Of a stretch of DNA of 64,000 nt, positions 42,177-50,768 are shown piece by piece. A program made the translations under genes and the position numbers. The notes below the pieces were generated by a model that searched no databases, was not told the DNA's origin, and saw only the letters and a list, made by a program, of their open reading frames with translations. Position 1 is the stretch's first letter. Each line of letters opens with the position of its first letter. This stretch comes from Salisaeta longa DSM 21114. GTDB lineage: Bacteria > Bacteroidota > Rhodothermia > Rhodothermales > Salinibacteraceae. The DNA lies in NCBI RefSeq assembly GCF_000419585.1, contig NZ_ATTH01000001.1:208005-272004 (forward strand), written 5' to 3'.

Positions 42177-42884
42177 CTACGCGGAGCAATGAAGGCGGAG
42201 AACGGTGGTGTCGTCGTTGCGGAGCGCTCCCGCGGCCCGCGCTTTTTGGACGGCCGCTGCAAACGACGGGGGCGTCCATCCTAGCGCGCGCGTCGGGGTG
42301 GTGGCCAGGAGCCAGGCCGCCGCGGCGTCGGTGGCCAGCACCATCACATCGCCCGGCTGCCACGATCCACGGGTGTGCTCGATCGCGGGAGCTGGGGCGT
42401 CTCGACGGCTGCACAGCAGCGCAGGACGATGCGTAAAGGCGTCGGGGGTGTCGTGCGGCCAAGCCTGAAGAAGCGCCTCGTTGCGGAGGTGGAACAGCGC
42501 ACAATCGCCCACGCTGCAGGCCGTCCACGTGAAACCGGGCCGGACCACAATGCCGAGCGCGGTAGCAAACGCCCCCTGCGCCGCCTTCTGGGCTGCATAC
42601 CACGGCAGATCGGTGCGCTGCGGCGCCACCTCGGCGTGCCAGGCGTCGCGTGCATCGTTGGCCGCGTGTGCAAAGGCTGCGGCCGTCAGGGGGGCGGCCC
42701 GGGCAATGGCGGTGGCAAGATGCGCGGCCCACGCGCCGGCAAAAGCAGACTCGGTCGCGCCGTCTGCAATGGCTGCTGCCTGCTGGTGATAAGCCGTAGC
42801 GTCCTCGTTCTCGTCGGGCGCGTGTCCCTGTTTGGGGACCGTCAGAACGGTGGGCGCTTCAAAGAGCGCAGAGCCAGAAGGCAT
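42177..42884 (-). CDS. PP2C-family protein phosphatase
   Basis: A 235-residue protein. The PP2C metal-binding motifs are present: ENEDA with Asp28, ADGATES with Asp41 and Gly42, SVGDCALFHL in the middle, LATDAAAAWLL, and the final RNDDTTVLRL. It should remove phosphate from Ser/Thr residues in the cytoplasm with two manganese or magnesium ions. The stop is 2 bp from the GTG of the kinase gene, so the two are translationally close and likely antagonists on one substrate. The start at 42884 is chosen; a GTG at 42935 would add 17 residues. Confidence 0.82.
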   Translation of the reverse strand: MPSGSALFEAPTVLTVPKQGHAPDENEDATAYHQQAAAIADGATESAFAGAWAAHLATAIARAAPLTAAAFAHAANDARDAWHAEVAPQRTDLPWYAAQKAAQGAFATALGIVVRPGFTWTACSVGDCALFHLRNEALLQAWPHDTPDAFTHRPALLCSRRDAPAPAIEHTRGSWQPGDVMVLATDAAAAWLLATTPTRALGWTPPSFAAAVQKARAAGALRNDDTTVLRLHCSA

Positions 42885-42973
42885 GCAGGCAGGGCGTTCG
42901 TTTCGCAACTTCGATGCGTACGTTGTATGTTGCACAGCGTTCGCATAACGTGTTGCTCAATCGCTAGTTTACT

Positions 42974-44365
42974 GTGCCCGACGTTCATGCTTCAACCCTT
43001 CGCGCATTGTTAGACCGCGCCATGCAGCACCTCGACGACTGGGAGCAGTCGTGGGGGACGTTTGCACGCCACCCATCGCTGTCCGCCGCGCCTGCGCGCA
43101 TCGACGATGTGTTCGATCGGTACCTGGAGCGCCTGGGGGGCAACTATCCGTTTCATCACCCGCGGTATGCCGGGCAGATGCTGAAGCCGCCCCATCCCGT
43201 GGCCATGGCGGCGTACATGGCGGCGATGCGCATCAACCCCAACAATCATGCGCTCGATGGCGGCCCGCCCACGAGTGCAATGGAGAAAGAGGTGGTGGCC
43301 GATCTTGCGCACATGTTGGGGCTGCCCAAAGAAACGCTGGGGCACCTGACGGGCGGCGGTACGGTGGCGAACCTGGAGGCGTTGTGGGTGGCCCGCGAGC
43401 AGCATCCGGACCGCGGATTTGTGTGCTCGGAGGCCGCGCACTACACGCATACGCGCATGGCCAAGGTGCTGGGCGTTCGGATGGACACCGTGCCCACCGA
43501 TGCCCACGAGCGCATCGACCTGAATGCGCTGGAAGAGGTGGTACAGAAAGGCGATGTGGGCACCGTCGTGCTCACCGCCGGAACGACCGGGCTGGGCGTG
43601 GTCGATCCCATCGCAGACGCCATCGCGCTGTGCCGATCGCACGGGGTGCGCGTGCATGTAGACGCCGCCTACGGTGGGTTTTTCGCGCTCGCCGCGCAGC
43701 GCGACGACGTGCCGCCCAACTTCCCCGCTGCCGATTTTGCTGCCATCGCGGAGGCCGATTCGGTGGTCATCGATCCGCACAAACACGGGCTACAGCCCTA
43801 CGGGTGCGGCTGCGTGCTCTTTCGCGATCCCGGCGTGGGCACCGTGTACGCCCACGACTCGCCCTACACGTACTTCACGTCCGACGACCTGCACCTGGGC
43901 GAAATCAGCCTGGAGTGCTCGCGTCCGGGGGCCGCGGCCGGCGCGCTGTGGTGCACGCTGCAAATCTTGCCGCTGCATCCAACCGACGGCGTGGGCGCGA
44001 TTGTGCACACGTGTTTGGAGGCGGCCCGCACGTGGGCCGCGGCGGTGCGCGAGGCATCGGCGCTTCAGTTGTACATGCCGCCTACCACCGACATCGTGGC
44101 GTACGCCCCGCGCATCGACGGCTCGGCGGCCGATCTTAACACGGCCAGTCGCGGCCTGTTCGAGCGTGCGATGACCGACGAACGGGCGCCCATCTTTACC
44201 AGCCTGTACCAAGTGCCCGCCGAGCGGGCGACGAAGCACCTGGAGGGTGTGACGCCGGTTCATGCCGATCAGGTGTCGGTGCTGCGCAGCGTGCTCATGA
44301 AACCGGAGCATCGCAGCTATGCAGCATCCATCGTAGACCGCCTGAACGCGTGGGCCGAAGCGTAG
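42974..44365 (+). CDS. Pyridoxal-dependent group II decarboxylase
   Basis: A 463-residue PLP enzyme. It has TGGGTVANLEALWVARE (phosphate-binding region), VHVDAAYGGFF (the Asp that contacts the pyridine nitrogen) and the lysine motif VIDPHKHGLQPYGC with Lys270. These mark the group II family (glutamate, aspartate, tyrosine and aromatic amino-acid decarboxylases). Substrate cannot be decided from the motifs; no antiporter or accessory gene is next to it to suggest acid resistance. The start is a GTG at 42974, because the next ATG would lose conserved-looking N-terminal sequence. It diverges from the PP2C gene and converges with phoH. Confidence 0.85.
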   Translation: MPDVHASTLRALLDRAMQHLDDWEQSWGTFARHPSLSAAPARIDDVFDRYLERLGGNYPFHHPRYAGQMLKPPHPVAMAAYMAAMRINPNNHALDGGPPTSAMEKEVVADLAHMLGLPKETLGHLTGGGTVANLEALWVAREQHPDRGFVCSEAAHYTHTRMAKVLGVRMDTVPTDAHERIDLNALEEVVQKGDVGTVVLTAGTTGLGVVDPIADAIALCRSHGVRVHVDAAYGGFFALAAQRDDVPPNFPAADFAAIAEADSVVIDPHKHGLQPYGCGCVLFRDPGVGTVYAHDSPYTYFTSDDLHLGEISLECSRPGAAAGALWCTLQILPLHPTDGVGAIVHTCLEAARTWAAAVREASALQLYMPPTTDIVAYAPRIDGSAADLNTASRGLFERAMTDERAPIFTSLYQVPAERATKHLEGVTPVHADQVSVLRSVLMKPEHRSYAASIVDRLNAWAEA

Positions 44366-44403
44366 CGGCGCAGTCCCAGTCCTGCTGCGTACGCTTGAGG
44401 GGT

Positions 44404-45354
44404 TTACGCATCGTGCTTCTCATACGCCGCAATGATCTCGCGAACGAGCCGGTGGCGCACCACGTCGTCGCGGTCGAGGTAGATGAACTCGATGCCGTCG
44501 ATGCCCTTCAGGATGTGCTGCACCTGCACGAGTCCGCTGTCGCGCCGGTTGGCCAGGTCCGTCTGCGTCACATCGCCGGTGATGATGGCGCGGCTGTTGG
44601 GGCCCAGGCGCGTCAAAAACATTTTCATCTGCCGCGTGGTCGCGTTCTGGGCTTCGTCCAGAATTACGAAGGCCGACTTGAGCGTGCGGCCGCGCATGTA
44701 CGCCAGCGGCACCACCTCCACCTGGCTGTGCTCTAGGTACTCCGCCAGCTTTTCGCGGGGCAGCATGTCGCCCAAGGCGTCGTAGAGCGGGCGCAAGTAC
44801 GGATCGATTTTTTCGTAGAAGTCGCCCGGCAAAAAGCCTAGCTGCTCACCGGCTTCCACCGCGGGCCGCGAAAGTACGATGCGTTTCACCTGATGCGCGC
44901 GCAACGCAGCCACCGCCAGCGCCACCGCCACGTAGGTCTTTCCGGTGCCCGCCGGGCCCACCGCAAACACCACGTCGTTGTTGAACGCCGCCTCCACCAG
45001 CCGCTCCTGGTTGGGCGTGCGCGGACGGATCGTGTCGCCGCGGGGCGTCTTTAGAATGGTAAGATCGGAGGCCGGCGTGTGGGCCGGACCCTCGGCCTCC
45101 CCAAACAGCGCCAGCACGGTCTGAACGTCCGATTCCGTAAGCGCATCGTTGCGCTCCAGCACCAGCATCAACTCATTGAACACCTGTTCGACGGTTTGCA
45201 GCGTGTCCGGGTCGCCTGCCAGGTAGATGTCCGTGCCGCGGGCTGTAATCTTAGTGTCGGGAAAGGCCGCCTCTACCTTGCGGAGCAGCACGTCGTTAAA
45301 TCCGAAGAGCAGGCGCGGGTCGGCGCCGTCGATGCGTATGTGTTTTTCAGCCAA
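44404..45354 (-). CDS. phoH: PhoH family protein
   Basis: A 316-residue cytoplasmic ATPase. A short N-terminal KH-like segment is followed by the PhoH domain: the NQERLVEAAFNND entry block, Walker A GPAGTGKTYVA, then VLSRPAVEAGEQLGFLPGD, Walker B with AFVILDEAQNATTRQMK, and RNSRAIITGDVTQTDL-type block. PhoH proteins are linked to RNA metabolism and often sit near ybeY, which is absent here. No ATG lies at the right place; the TTG at 45354 (before AEKHIRIDG) gives the usual family length. TTG at 45381 or GTG at 45474 are alternatives, the last encroaching on the dapF promoter region. Confidence 0.88.
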   Translation of the reverse strand: MAEKHIRIDGADPRLLFGFNDVLLRKVEAAFPDTKITARGTDIYLAGDPDTLQTVEQVFNELMLVLERNDALTESDVQTVLALFGEAEGPAHTPASDLTILKTPRGDTIRPRTPNQERLVEAAFNNDVVFAVGPAGTGKTYVAVALAVAALRAHQVKRIVLSRPAVEAGEQLGFLPGDFYEKIDPYLRPLYDALGDMLPREKLAEYLEHSQVEVVPLAYMRGRTLKSAFVILDEAQNATTRQMKMFLTRLGPNSRAIITGDVTQTDLANRRDSGLVQVQHILKGIDGIEFIYLDRDDVVRHRLVREIIAAYEKHDA

Positions 45355-45495
45355 GGGCTTTGTGGGTTGATGAGCAGACAAACGAGGCGGCACGACACGT
45401 GTGCAAACGCGTTTGCTAGGCTCCTGTACGGCTACTTTTGTTGGAGGTGCCGTGCATCCGTCACAAAATCGCAATCAATTGGTGCGTCGCTTTTT

Positions 45496-46323
45496 ATGGC
45501 CCGTTCGCTTACCGTCACGTTTTCAAAAATGCAGGGCGCCGGCAACGACTTCGTTGTGCTGGACAACCGCTTCTATCGGTTTGCGCCCGAGGAATTATCG
45601 GATCTGGCCGCGCGGTGGTGCCCGCGGCGCACGGGCATCGGGGCCGATGGGCTGCTCGCCTTTGAAGACGGTTCGACGACGGATCTAGACTTTCGGATGC
45701 GTTACTACAACGCGGACGGCTCGCGCGCTACGATGTGCGGCAACGGGGCTCGGTGCTTGGCGCGCTTCGCGCGGGACGCGGGCCTTGAGCGGCCGGTTCT
45801 TCGCTTTGCAACCGATGCCGGGACCTATCGGGCGGCGGTGCCCAACGATCCCACCGCGCCGGTGCGGCTGTACGTTCCATCGCCCGAGCGGTACGCATCG
45901 CCGGTTGATCTGCAGGCCCCGCCGGCAACCCTCCCCGCCGCCCACTTTCTATGGACGGGCACCGAGCACGTGGTCCTGTTTGTGGACGACGTAGAGGCGG
46001 CGCCGCTCGCCGACTGGGGGCCGGCCGTTCGTGGGGATGAGGCCCTGCAGCCGGAGGGGGCCAACGTGAACCTCGTGGAAGTGCGCGGGCCTGCGGCGCT
46101 TGCCGTGCGCACCTACGAAAAGGGCGTGGAGGACGAGACGCTGGCGTGCGGCACCGGCGTGCTAGCCGCTGCGCTAGTGGCCCGCCGGCAGAAGCGCGTG
46201 GACACCGCGCAGCCCACCACCGTGCACACCCGCGGCGGAGCGCTGCACGTGGGGACCGACGACACCGGGCTGTACCTGTCGGGCGCCGCGACGTTTGTCT
46301 TCCGCGGAACGGTAACGTATTAG
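45496..46323 (+). CDS. dapF: Diaminopimelate epimerase
   Basis: A 275-residue enzyme made of two similar halves. The first catalytic cysteine is in MCGNGARCLARFA and the second in DETLACGTGVLAAAL. The N-terminal block SKMQGAGNDFVVLDN is a family signature. It interconverts LL- and meso-diaminopimelate for lysine and peptidoglycan. The start at 45496 is clear, although the open frame continues far upstream. It diverges from phoH. No other lysine-pathway gene is adjacent. Confidence 0.95.
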   Translation: MARSLTVTFSKMQGAGNDFVVLDNRFYRFAPEELSDLAARWCPRRTGIGADGLLAFEDGSTTDLDFRMRYYNADGSRATMCGNGARCLARFARDAGLERPVLRFATDAGTYRAAVPNDPTAPVRLYVPSPERYASPVDLQAPPATLPAAHFLWTGTEHVVLFVDDVEAAPLADWGPAVRGDEALQPEGANVNLVEVRGPAALAVRTYEKGVEDETLACGTGVLAAALVARRQKRVDTAQPTTVHTRGGALHVGTDDTGLYLSGAATFVFRGTVTY

Positions 46324-46449
46324 CACCCCCGGCTGAAAGCGCGTGTGAGGCGGTTGTGTTATCATTTGCGCGCAGCGGGAACGTGCACATAATGATTTGT
46401 TAACATCAAACAGTATCGTGCAGAATATGTGAAGCAAGGGGTGATTGCA

Positions 46450-46959
46450 ATGCAACAGATAGCCCAGTGGAAGGTCATCGTGGGTGTGCTGGGCGTGTGC
46501 GTGCTGGGCGCGTGCAGCGGGCTCTCGAACAGCGCATCGCAGCCGTCGGCGCATGAGGCCCATCGCGTGCTTGGCACCTGGCAGTATCAAGCGAATGGCA
46601 CGCAAGTGCTAAGCCGCGGCACGTTTCAGATTGCTATGCGGAAAGGGCAGCTGCGCGGCATTTTGCGTGATGCCAAGCGAGGCGCGATCCCCTTGCAGGT
46701 GCGCGTGCACAACAACCGCCTGTCGCTCGACCTGGAGGCGTATCAGGTGCGCGGCATTGTGGAAGGAGATGCCTTTACGGCGACGTTAGAGCGCCCGATG
46801 TGGGACGTATCGGTGGCTCCGCCCACGAGTCGTGTGCCGCGCGCGGCGCCGCGCGACGATCGGGGCGCACTGTTTGCACGGCGTGTAGAGCGCGCCGGGT
46901 TGGCCGTGCCGCCGCTGGGGTGCAAGGACGTGGCCATGCAGCGCTGCGCTACGCCGTAA
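46450..46959 (+). CDS. Small lipoprotein of unknown function
   Basis: A 169-residue lipoprotein. The signal peptide carries the lipobox LGAC. The mature N-terminal half looks beta-rich (GTWQYQANGTQVLSRGTFQI, then repeated basic/hydrophobic strands), resembling small lipocalin-like or DUF-type envelope domains, but I cannot name a family. The C-terminal 40 residues are Arg/Pro-rich. This is one of the few starts here with a good Shine-Dalgarno sequence: AAGGGG lies about 9 bases before the ATG at 46450, which decides for it over the upstream GTG at 46429. It overlaps the convergent membrane-protein gene by 11 bp at the 3' ends. Confidence 0.65.
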   Translation: MQQIAQWKVIVGVLGVCVLGACSGLSNSASQPSAHEAHRVLGTWQYQANGTQVLSRGTFQIAMRKGQLRGILRDAKRGAIPLQVRVHNNRLSLDLEAYQVRGIVEGDAFTATLERPMWDVSVAPPTSRVPRAAPRDDRGALFARRVERAGLAVPPLGCKDVAMQRCATP

Positions 46960-47527
46960 CGGCAACCGGCTCATGCGAGCGTACAAGGTCACGTAGCGCT
47001 TCCACCTCGCTGCGCGTAGGCAGGGCAACAACCACCGGGCCCGCATCGGCGGCGCGTATCACCAAAACGGTATCGATCCGCGCGCGGCCCGCGGTAAACA
47101 TCGTTGTGGGCTGGTAGCTGCGATGGTGCATGTGCGCCGTGCGCGCCGAGACGAGACGGCACGACGTTACGTCGTCGTACGCAATCGTACATTCGTTGCG
47201 CCCTTGCGCAAGATGCAGGGCCGCCCCGGTGTCTTCAAGATGGAGCCGCGGCTTCCATCCCACAACGCCTAGCAGAAGAAGTCCCGTTACGGAGGCCACC
47301 TGCGCAATCCAAAACGTCATTTGCGCATCAGGGTTGGTCACCAGCGTGGGTTGCAGCAGGGCCCAGCCCAGGTAGTGCGCCATCAGCAGCAGCAGCCCAA
47401 GCAGCGTAAGCAGCACAATAAACAGCGCCTCGCTTCGCAGGCGATCGCCCACCCACCACCGAACGATGCGCCCTAGCAGTGAATACTTGGGATTAAAGGT
47501 GCGGGCATACTGAGCAGCGTAAGGCAC
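46949..47527 (-). CDS. Two-helix membrane protein with possible PH-like domain, unknown function
   Basis: A 192-residue protein. Two hydrophobic helices lie at about 32-52 and 70-92 (ALFIVLLTLLGLLLLMAHYL and a second one ending GLLLLGVVGW). The C-terminal half (about 95-190) alternates short strands, IAYDDVTSCRLVSARTA and DTVLVIRAADAGPVVVALP, ending in a helix, in the manner of bacterial PH-like (DUF304/YdbT) domains. That is a resemblance, not a firm assignment. No ATG is well placed; the GTG at 47527 before PYAAQYARTF gives the most natural N-terminus. The gene converges and slightly overlaps with the lipoprotein gene. Confidence 0.6.
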   Translation of the reverse strand: MPYAAQYARTFNPKYSLLGRIVRWWVGDRLRSEALFIVLLTLLGLLLLMAHYLGWALLQPTLVTNPDAQMTFWIAQVASVTGLLLLGVVGWKPRLHLEDTGAALHLAQGRNECTIAYDDVTSCRLVSARTAHMHHRSYQPTTMFTAGRARIDTVLVIRAADAGPVVVALPTRSEVEALRDLVRSHEPVAVTA

Positions 47528-47753
47528 AGCGAAACCGTGAGGCTGGGAGGGATGGCTTATTTGACGTTTCTCGAATGGAAACCCCGAGGCACGCGTTCCT
47601 GAACCGCGCAGTGCCCCGGGCACCGCCCGGCACGACTTCTGACGAACGTGCAATCTTCCGTGGCGCGATGCAACCCGGCCTTTGCCGTGTGCGTGTGCCC
47701 GCACGGAGCACTCAACAGCACGAAATCGGATTCAAAACGTCGCCCGCGAAGTT

Positions 47754-48875
47754 ATGGAGCATGCAGTTGGCATTGTAGGCGGCGGGTTGGCCGGATGTGC
47801 AGCAGCCCTTGCGCTTGCGCGGCGCGGCCACCGGGTGCTGCTGTTGGAGAAGGGCACCTATCCGCGCCACAAGGTGTGTGGCGAGTTTTTGTCGCCGGAG
47901 GTGCGGTCCGTTTTTCGTGCCCTTGGCGTGCAGGCAGACGTGGAGGCTGCCGGGGCGCGCCCCATCACAAAAACCCGCTTGGTGGCGCCCGGGGGCGCCG
48001 AAGCGGTGTACCCGCTTCCCGCCGAAGGACTGGGACTCAGCCGGTACGCGCTGGATGCTCTCCTCTTTCGTGCTGCCAAGCAAGCAGGCGCCGATGCGCG
48101 CAGTGGCGTGGCCGTGCGACGCATCGAAGGCTCGCTCGACGCCGGCTTTCGGGTGCACACCGCCCAGGAGGCCTTTTCGATGCGGGTGGTGCTGGGTGCG
48201 TACGGAAAGCGCGCGCGCCTCGATCGGGTGCTGGAGCGCCCCTTCTTCGCCGAGCAAACGGGCCTCGTTGGCTTCAAGGCGCACTTCGATGGCCCGCCCA
48301 TTGGGCCGTTCATTGAGATGTATGCGGTGCCGGGCGGGTACTGCGGCATCTCGCACATCGAAGGCGATGGCCTAAATGTGTGCTGGTTGGTCGATCAGGA
48401 GCGCCTGAAAGCGCAAGGGAAGACGCCCGAGGCCTCCCTCGCGGCGATGCGCGAAGCCAATGCCGGACTCGACGCGCGCTTGCAGCCCATGACGCGCCGC
48501 ATGGAACGGTTTCTGGCCATCAGTCAGGTGTCGCTGGCCCGCAAGGCCCCAATCGTTGATGATGTGCTCATGATTGGCGACACAGCGGGCATGATTGCGC
48601 CGTTGTGCGGCGACGGCATGGCAATGGCGCTGCACAGTGCGTTGCTCGCGGCATCGCCGGTGCACCAGTTTCTGCAGGGGAAAACAGGTGCGCGCGCCCT
48701 GCGGAATCGGTACCGCACCGCATGGACCGATGCGTTTCGCACGCGCCTTACCGTGGGACGGTGGGCGCATCGGGCCACGCTGCGGCCCATGGCGGCGCGT
48801 CTGCTGGTGCACAGCCTGCACCGCGTGCCCCCGTGGGCGCGCTGGCTGATTCGCACCACCCGCGGGACCGCGTAG
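47754..48875 (+). CDS. FAD-dependent oxidoreductase, geranylgeranyl-reductase-like
   Basis: A 373-residue flavoprotein. The dinucleotide-binding motif GIVGGGLAGCAAALALARRG is at about 6-25, followed by LLLEKGTYPRHKVCGEFLSPE, which is typical of the geranylgeranyl reductase / FixC-like group. The second FAD-binding block is VLMIGDTAGMIAPLCGDGMAMAL. Members reduce isoprenoid chains or act in lipid, quinone or pigment pathways. With no neighbours from a pathway the substrate is open; carotenoid or quinone chemistry would fit pigmented relatives. The ATG at 47754 places the Rossmann motif at the N-terminus. It converges with the phasin-like gene. Confidence 0.8.
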   Translation: MEHAVGIVGGGLAGCAAALALARRGHRVLLLEKGTYPRHKVCGEFLSPEVRSVFRALGVQADVEAAGARPITKTRLVAPGGAEAVYPLPAEGLGLSRYALDALLFRAAKQAGADARSGVAVRRIEGSLDAGFRVHTAQEAFSMRVVLGAYGKRARLDRVLERPFFAEQTGLVGFKAHFDGPPIGPFIEMYAVPGGYCGISHIEGDGLNVCWLVDQERLKAQGKTPEASLAAMREANAGLDARLQPMTRRMERFLAISQVSLARKAPIVDDVLMIGDTAGMIAPLCGDGMAMALHSALLAASPVHQFLQGKTGARALRNRYRTAWTDAFRTRLTVGRWAHRATLRPMAARLLVHSLHRVPPWARWLIRTTRGTA

Positions 48876-48885
48876 GGAGGTATCG

Positions 48886-49380
48886 TTAGCTGGACGTATC
48901 GTCCGTGCGGGCATCGAGCGCATCGGCCATGCGCTCAACCTTGGCATTCAGCGACTGCACCTGCTCGCGGAGGGCTTCCACGTCGGACTGGCTGGGCACG
49001 CCAAGACGTTCTAACGCGCCGTTCACCTCTGTACGCATGCGCTGCTCGAATGCCGAGGCGGCATCGGCCAGCTCCGTTTCGGTCTGCTCCAGCCGCTGTT
49101 TGGCATCGGATGTGCGCGCGCGCCGGGTTTGCTCCCACGAGCGGCCCTCCTCGACCAGGGCGTCAAAGATTTTGCCGCTCCACTCCTCCGCGACCGACAA
49201 CGTACCGAGACCGGCCAGCCATACGTTCTGGGCGGTGCGTGCCGCGCCGGAAGCGGCCGATGCGGCGACATCGCCGAGGCCCGCGCCCGACGAGCCGTTG
49301 TGCTTGGAGGACGCACGGGAGGATTTCTTTCCACGCGTGCCCCGTGTGATGTTGATGCTGGGCTTCTGTTCGTCACTCAT
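48886..49380 (-). CDS. Phasin-family (polyhydroxyalkanoate granule-associated) protein
   Basis: A 164-residue protein. A basic, Ser-rich N-terminus (about 1-35) is followed by an amphipathic region with QNVWLAGLGTLSVAEEW and FDALVEEGRSWE. That resembles the PhaI/PhaF phasin domain (R-x-x-W-L-A-G-L-G). The C-terminus (about 130-155) is a short leucine-zipper-like coiled coil with VEALREQVQSLNAKVERM, which would allow oligomers. Phasins coat PHA granules; no pha synthase is nearby, so the granule role is inferred. It is 29 bp downstream of the ABC permease gene and may be read from that operon. Confidence 0.7.
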   Translation of the reverse strand: MSDEQKPSINITRGTRGKKSSRASSKHNGSSGAGLGDVAASAASGAARTAQNVWLAGLGTLSVAEEWSGKIFDALVEEGRSWEQTRRARTSDAKQRLEQTETELADAASAFEQRMRTEVNGALERLGVPSQSDVEALREQVQSLNAKVERMADALDARTDDTSS

Positions 49381-49408
49381 AGCTGGTAGAGGTCAAGTTG
49401 AGAGAAGG

Positions 49409-50707
49409 TCAAGCGCTGTACGTGATCCATCGGGCCAATTCCTTGAAGCTCGCTTTCTTTCCATACATGAAGATCCCCACGCGATAGATCCGACCCGCCA
49501 CCCATACCGCGCCCAGAAAGGTGAGCATGAGCAGCACAAACGCGCCGCTCACTTGCCACAGGGGCACATCGACGAGAGCCACGCGCAGGATCATCAGGAT
49601 GGGCGAGAAGAAGGGGACCATCGACATCACAACCGCCAGCGTGCTGCTTGGATCGTTGATGAGAACGCCGATCATCATCAGCGGCACAATGAGCGGAAGC
49701 ATCACGACGAGCAAGAGGTTCTGGGCATCTTGCTGCTGCTCAACCGCCGATCCAACGGCCGCAAAGAGGCTAGCATACAGCAGGTAGCCGCCAAGGAAAA
49801 ACAGCACAAACCACACAAACAGATCCGCGGGCAGGGTGGGCAGCGAGAGGTTGGCGGCTTCCAGCATCTGTTGCTGCGACGCACCGGCCTGCAACCCCAC
49901 GTCGGACGGATTCATGAAGAGGGTCATGAGCGTGCCTGCGTAGGTGACGGAGGCAAAGCCCACCGCGCCCCATAGAATCATTTGGGTGAGGCCCATGGCG
50001 CCGATGCCGAGCACCTTGCCCATCAGCAGCTCGAACGGCCGAACGCTGGACACCACCACTTCCACCACGCGCGAGCTTTTCTCCTCAATGACGCCCTGCA
50101 TGACGAACTGCCCGTACATAAACACCGCAAAGTAGATGACGAACGAAAGCAGATAGCCCACCGCCATGAAGAAGAAAGAATGGTCTTCGGTGGAGCCGCT
50201 TTCGGTGAGCGTGCGCGTGGTGACGTCTAAATCGGCGGAGAGGGCTGCCATCACAGCAGGCGATGCGTTAGCGCGCTGTAGGCGCACATCTTGCACGATG
50301 TCTTCGAGCGTTCCGATGATGTTCTCTGTGGTTGCAAGGCCGCTCCCGTCGCTCGACAGGAGTTGGGGGGCGGCGGCGCCCGTCAGCAGGCTATCGGGCA
50401 CAATGAGGAGCGCATCGTAGGTGCCGCTTCGCACCGCCGCGCGCGCCGAGTCGGCGGGGGGCTGCACCCGCGTAAACCGGAGCCCGTCGTCGCTGCGCGC
50501 CACCAGCGAGTCGCCAATGGCATCGGGGCCACGGTCGAGCACGGCCACCGTGGCCGTGTCGCCGCTCACGGTGAAGTAGGTGATAAGGCCCGGGGCGGCC
50601 ATCAGGACGACGAAGCCCACGGGCACAAGCAGCGTGGCCAGCACGAACGCTTTCGATCGTACGCGCCGCCAGAATTCGCTTCGGAGAATCAGCCAGATCT
50701 TTTGCAT
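49409..50707 (-). CDS. ABC-2 type transporter permease (NatB-like)
   Basis: A 432-residue inner-membrane protein with one N-terminal helix (about 20-42), an extracytoplasmic domain of about 140 residues, and five or six helices in the C-terminal half. The block VIEEKSSRVVEVVVSSVRPFELLMGKVLG is the signature of the ABC-2/NatB permease family. It would form the channel for export of sodium, drugs or lipids. Its ATPase is encoded 61 bp upstream on the same strand, so the two form an operon. Confidence 0.88.
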   Translation of the reverse strand: MQKIWLILRSEFWRRVRSKAFVLATLLVPVGFVVLMAAPGLITYFTVSGDTATVAVLDRGPDAIGDSLVARSDDGLRFTRVQPPADSARAAVRSGTYDALLIVPDSLLTGAAAPQLLSSDGSGLATTENIIGTLEDIVQDVRLQRANASPAVMAALSADLDVTTRTLTESGSTEDHSFFFMAVGYLLSFVIYFAVFMYGQFVMQGVIEEKSSRVVEVVVSSVRPFELLMGKVLGIGAMGLTQMILWGAVGFASVTYAGTLMTLFMNPSDVGLQAGASQQQMLEAANLSLPTLPADLFVWFVLFFLGGYLLYASLFAAVGSAVEQQQDAQNLLLVVMLPLIVPLMMIGVLINDPSSTLAVVMSMVPFFSPILMILRVALVDVPLWQVSGAFVLLMLTFLGAVWVAGRIYRVGIFMYGKKASFKELARWITYSA

Positions 50708-50768
50708 AGCACGAAGGACGTTTCAAAAAGTGGAGAGCAGTGGCACATGCCGTGGGGGTGCGCAGGGC

